This document shows, one piece after another, positions 51,301 to 57,300 of a DNA stretch of 64,000 bases. The stretch comes from Stercorarius parasiticus (Eukaryota > Chordata > Aves > Charadriiformes > Stercorariidae), in assembly GCA_013396915.1 (NCBI GenBank), contig VWZL01002554.1, positions 196,585 to 260,584 of the forward strand, given 5' to 3'. The position numbers and the translations under genes were made by a program. Below the pieces are notes generated by a model that worked only from the letters and a program-made list of their open reading frames with translations, was not told the origin of the DNA and ran no database searches. Position 1 is the first letter of the stretch, and each line of letters begins with the position of its first letter.

Positions 51301-54300
51301 GTTTGCTCCTGCTCCAATGGCAAGGATTGTCTGTGCTCTGCTATTGCTAATTACGCAGCAGCCTGTGCTAGGAAGAACGTCCTGATCCAGTGGAGACAAC
51401 CTGACTTCTGCCGTAAGTGAAATGCTCCTAAAGCCCTTGTCTCAAAGGAATTTCTTGGCAATGTCGGATGAAAAATCTAGAATGAGATGATTTCTGCGAG
51501 GTGCCAAATATTTCTTATGGCAAATGATGAGAGAGTGTATCTTTCCTCCACTTGAGCAAGGATGCAAAAACTGTTCACAGAGACTGCTCAGCACTGGGGG
51601 AGAGAAGCTGTCATTTGACATACCTTAGCAGAGCTTTTGACTGGATTTCACTTTCAGCTGTATTTAAGTTTCAGCTACTCACCTGGAAACTTTCTGAATA
51701 TCCCAGGCCGGGAATCTCCAAGTGATCTGTAGTAATGTATAAATTGCAGTTTTGGTACCTTCTTCTTTTGAGGGCCAAGCTTCCCAGCTCCTGACCTTGT
51801 CAGTGACTCCTGATTTTAGATGAAGTTGAGGGTATGGAGGAAGCACAAAGGCAGGTACTTGGTCAAGTGGTAGTCATAGAACAGAATCATAGAAGTATAG
51901 ACAAACTTATATCAGAGTCGACCTCTGGCAGTCTTCTGGTACAGCCTCTGAACATATCAGGGCTAACTTACAGCAGATTGCCTGGGTTCTTGTCTGGACA
52001 AGTTTTGAATATCTCCAAGGATGGAGATCCCACAACCTCTCTGGCATCTGCAGGTTTGGGTTACAGAGGTGGGATAGCAGACAGAATAGGATATCTGCAT
52101 AGATCAGTCCAGTGCAAGACTAATAGCCAAACTGCTAAGAAGCTGGAGAGAAGAAGCCAATGTCTTTTATTACTTTTCTTGCTCTGTTAGATCAAAGTGG
52201 TACAAAGAAATGCATTGCAATGGAATTTTGATGGAACATGGACACACTTTTCCCCATAAATATTTGTCAAATGGATGTTTTTCCATTTTCTTGAGTAACT
52301 TTGCTATTAAGGAAAGAAGACAATTGAAAATTTTGGGGAAAAGTGTGTATGCTTGTCAGCCCTCCAGATCTGTTCTGCTACTTCTTCCCAAACAAGGGGT
52401 GGGAAAAACATTTATAAACTGAGTGAGTAGAAACAGGAAGAGAGAGAGAAAGAGAGGTCACTGTCCTTCCACCTGTTAGGGTCTGTACCTGTAAGGTCAG
52501 ACTACAGCTTCTGCAGGCTGGAGAGTATTTACTGCGAATGAGAACAAAATCAGTTTATGTTAAACTGCTGCATGGTTTCATAATATTTTACCTAATTTAT
52601 GTAAATGTTCAGATAGTGGAACAGTAATGTAATAAAAATCCTTTTAAAAATGTGCAGGTCTGGAGGCTGAAAGAAAGAGCAGCGATAATGCACCATCGTT
52701 CTTTCTGTAATTGAACAAGTCAATTTTCACAATTAATCTTTAATAGTGCAGAGCTGCTTCCTCCTCTCTGTGCATTACAGAGCGCTTTATGCTCTCATAA
52801 AGTGACGATTTCCCTGATTGTAGATCCATCAGCCCCTATTAAATAATCCTGATGCCCCAGACATCTCCTGTCACATGAAGGAGAACAATCCCTCTTTTAA
52901 TGGGCTTGAGAAGTGAATGTGCAGGTTGCATAATTTGTGCTGATGGCCCAGTGCGCTGAACACGTGCTGTGCTCCTGCCTTGGTCAACGGAGATTCAGTT
53001 TCTTGGGAAATGACTTGACAGAACTTGTTTGCTTGATTTGAAGTGGATAAGTGGCAGGGAGGTAAGTCATTAGTGTAGCACAGCGTTTCTGCTGCATGCC
53101 AAGCTAACAAGCACATTCATCTCCCATGTCTTTGAAATTATTTTAGATGAAGTTTGATTGTTTAAGAGCTGAATCCCACCTTGCCCACCATGAATAAGCA
53201 ACACAGCCAATTCCTTTATGCTGCATGGAAGGAGAAGATAAGCCATGCTGTGAAGGGCTGTCTATATCATGCATGTGCATGTAAAAAAATGGCTGGATGA
53301 CTGGGCCCAAAGAGTTGTGGTGAATGCAGTTAAATCCAGTTGGCGTCCAGTCAACAGTGATTTTCCATCAAAAGGAGTGTGGCCAGCAGATCAAGAGAGG
53401 TGATTCTCCTCCTCTACTCTGCTCTCGTGAGACCCCACCTGGAGTACTGCGTCCAGCTCTGGAGCCCTCAGCACAAGAAGGACATGGACCTGTTGGAGTG
53501 GGTCCAGAGGAGGGCCACAAGGATGATCAGAGGGCTGGAGCACCTCTTCTACAAAGACAGGCTGAGAGAGTTGTGGTTGTTCAGTCTGGAGAAGAGAAGG
53601 CTCCAGGGAGACCTTATAGCGCCCTTCCAGTACCTGAAGGGGGCCTACGAGAAAGCTGGGGAGGGGCTGTTTGCAAGGGCATGTAGTGATAGGATGAGGG
53701 GCAATGGTTTTAAACTAGGGCAGGGTAGGTTTAGATTAGACATTAGGAAGAAGTTCTTTACAATGAGGGTGGTGAGACACTGGAACAGGTTGCCCAGAGA
53801 GGTGGTGGAGGCCCCATCCCTGGAGACATTCAAGGCCAGGCTTGATGAGGAATCTGATCTAGTTAAAGATGGCCCTGCTTACTGCAGGGTTCCCTTTCAA
53901 CCCAACACATTCTATATTTCTATGATTCTCTGATTCCCTAGGGCTCAGTATTGGGGTCAGTTCTGTTTAATATCTTCATCAATGATCTGGATGGGGCGAT
54001 TGAGTGCACCCTCAGTAAGTTTGCAGACAACACCAAGTTGGGCAGGAGTGTTGATCAGCTCAAGGGTAGAAAGGCTCTACAGAGGAATCTGTACGGGCTG
54101 GATCGATGGTCTGAGGCCAATGGTATGAGGTTCAACAGGGCCAAGTGTTGGGTCCTGCGCTTGGGTCACAACGACCCCGTGTAGCACTACAGGCTTGGGG
54201 AAGAGTGTCTGGAAAGCTGCCTGGTGGAAAAGGACATGGGGGTGTAATTCAACAGCCGCTGAATATGAGCCGTCAGTGTGCTGAGGTGGTCAAGAAGTCC

Positions 54301-57300
54301 AATAGCATCCTGGTGTGTATCAGAAATAGTGTGGCCAGCAGGACTGGGGCCGTGATCATCCTCCTGTATTCAGCACTGGTGAGGCCGCACCTTGAGTACG
54401 GTGTTCAGTTTTGGGCCCCTCACTACAAGAAAGACACCAAGATTCTGGAGGGAGTCCAGAGAAAGGCAACGAAGCTGGTGAGGGGTCTAGGGAACTAGGC
54501 TTTGTGAGGAGCGGCTGAGGGAGCTGGGGTTGTTTAACCTGGAGAAAGGGAGGGTCTCTACAACTACCTGAAAGGAGGTTGTAGCCAGGTGGGGGGTCAG
54601 TCTCTTTTCCCAAGTAACAGGTGATAGGACGAGAGGAAACGTCCTCAAGTTGCACCAGGGAGGTTTAGATAGGATAAAATTTCTTTACCAAAAGGGTTAT
54701 CAAGCATTGGAACAGGCTGCCCAGGGAAGTGGTTGGGTTACCATCCCTGGAGGTATTTAGAAGACATGTAGTCATGGTGCTTAGGGACATGGTTTAGTGG
54801 TAGACTTGGCAGTGTTAGGTTAACGGTTGGACTCTATGATCTTAAAGGTCTTTTCCAACCTAAATGATTCTATGATTCTATGTCTCGTGTATGTATGCAT
54901 TGTTTTGTGCTGAAGGGGAATCAGTCAACAGGTCTCTAGATTCAGGTTTTAGGTCCTATTGATAATCCCCCTATTTTCCTTAATGTGATGGGGGATAGTT
55001 TATTGTCTTTGCACGTCTTCTGCAGGAGTATTTGTATGGGATAGATGCAGGAGTGCTGGAGTGGGGAGTAGGGCAGGCTCTGAGCAGCATTTGAGGATGG
55101 CTCCATCACATGGTGAGGCTCACCATGCCAGCTGGTGCTGGAGAAGCAGCTGTGTTAAATCTAGTCCTGACAGGGTACGTCATCGTTCAGAGCTGCTGAC
55201 CTATGTGTGATTACATTTTCACCTTGCACTACATGAGAAACTGGTCAGGATTTGTGTCTCTCTCACTCTGTGTTGAAAACCCACCCACAAGAAGCTGGAC
55301 GAACTGTCTGATGGATACGCACTTTTCCAATGCTTTCCCATTATTTTCCATCTTATACCTGGAACAGGCTGAGCTTCAGAGCACAGCATTGAGCTGTTTT
55401 GGTTTTATAACAGGCGTCCATAGAGACTAGATGCACCTCGCCTTTTCCTCTTGTTTTCCTGGCAATAACGGGATGTTGTTTTTATTTTTCATAATGACAG
55501 TGTATTACAAAGTGTGCAGACAAAAGTCCCCTCCCAGGTCAGTTGTCTTGCCTTTTTGCTGTTAAAAAACAGATGTTGCTGAGAGGTAATGGAACAGTTG
55601 ATTAGGACTTGGAGTATGAACATGGCATTGGGTAGCATAACTGGAAAAGCAAGGGATGTTTCTAAAAACTTAGGAAGTGCATGGGCAGGTAAGATGAGTT
55701 ACAAAGCTTTATCTAAAGAAAGGATCCACTGCAAACTTGTCCCTCTGGGCTGGGAGTGTTACCACTGACTAGAAAGTAGGGCAGAATGTTGGGCTCAGTG
55801 AACCTATCCTTGTTGAATCTTGAAACTCTAGTAAACTGGTGTACCTGCCTGAAATCTGCCAAACCAGTTCCCTGTTTCCAGATGTTCCTGTGTAGCAAAT
55901 CATAGTTTTGGCTGAGGCTTCATGGTTGTTTTTTTTTTTTTTTTTAAAAAGCAACTGGTTCTCAGGCCTGGATGGTGCTGGTTCAGTATTTGATTTTCTG
56001 CAAAGATCATGTTTATGTAAATTAGAAGTACTGTTCTGTGAATAGCTGCCAAAGGCTCCTATAACTGTGAGTGAATCTGTCATCTATTTGTTTCTGAGTT
56101 AGGAGGTGTTTACTCTGTGTTGATGAGCGCACACAAGTTTCTTGGGCTGTTTTGTGAAAGGTAGGTTAAATAGTTTGGGCACAAGTCCCAAACTTGGGAG
56201 ATCTTTGCTCTGAAGATGGCTTTAAGTCACCTTAGATGCCGCTGGTCTGGATCCTCAAGTTAGAGGCTTACACTCCCATGTATGGGACTACAGGTGCCTC
56301 AAAAGAAGTCGGGGAGATGTTGGTGCAACCATACCTCTCTTCAGTAAGTAGAAGCAATTCTTGATTTCAGAAGAATTTTGTGTAGGTAAGCATGAGATGT
56401 TGGTTAGCATGTGGGACTTGCTTTGTTAGCCTCAGTGTTAGTTCAGCCCTGCTAGCAGCTGGGGAGCCTGCAGGGATGTAGCTTTGAGATAGTTTTTCGT
56501 TTACTCCCATTACTGCTACAGTTCCCAGGGGTGTGTGCTCACAGAAGAGATGGTCGGGATTATTGGATCACTCTGCAGGGACGAGAAGAGGAAGAGCTTT
56601 CTCTGTAACCCCCTGATCTTTGTTTTGGCACAGTACAAATGTGCCAACTTGTATTTGCAGCTGCTTCCCTCACTCCGCTGAACATCCTACCTCATCACCT
56701 TACAACCCTGGCCGTTTGCTGTGGAAGGTTGCTACAAACGACAGGTTTTGTAAACTCCGGTTAACAGGAGGCCTGTTAAAAGCCCTTGATAATACCAATT
56801 TGTTTTCTCCTCTTCTGAAATGTGTTGTCCCAGCTGCCACCTAGTGCCGATGCTGATGTATGCCGAGGAGGTTGCCTCAAAATCAGTGCTGTAGAACGAA
56901 GTGGAAGTTTTATAAACAAAGAAGCCAAAATGGCTCCAAATGCCATAATTAGGTCTCCATAAAGATGAATTAATCATCAGAAATCGTTAGTACCCAAGGT
57001 TTGGCTCCACAATCATTAAATGACTTTGCTATTTCCACCTGTTTCCACAGGTGGAATCACTGAGAGTTTCTGGGATGTGAGGCTTTAAACTGTGGTAGCA
57101 CCTGCTTGTCAAGGCAGAAACCTACATTTCTACTTATTTTGACCAAATTGTCCCCAGCCATGTTGGAAAGGAAGAGAACTGTAAATGTGTACATGATACT
57201 TGTAATGCTCCTAACTTCTAGATCCAAGTAATAACAGAGGGTGGACACAGCCTGTGTTTTTCATTCTGGATAAAATTTTGTGGACGGATTTCCATTGCAA

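Noticed and set aside
52434..52458. GA-rich tract considered as a regulatory GAGA element
   Set aside because: Short and imperfect; nothing beyond simple-sequence composition supports a function.
53945..54498. 77- and 117-codon open frames downstream of the inner CR1
   Set aside because: They are broken pieces of the outer CR1 reverse transcriptase, not a host gene.
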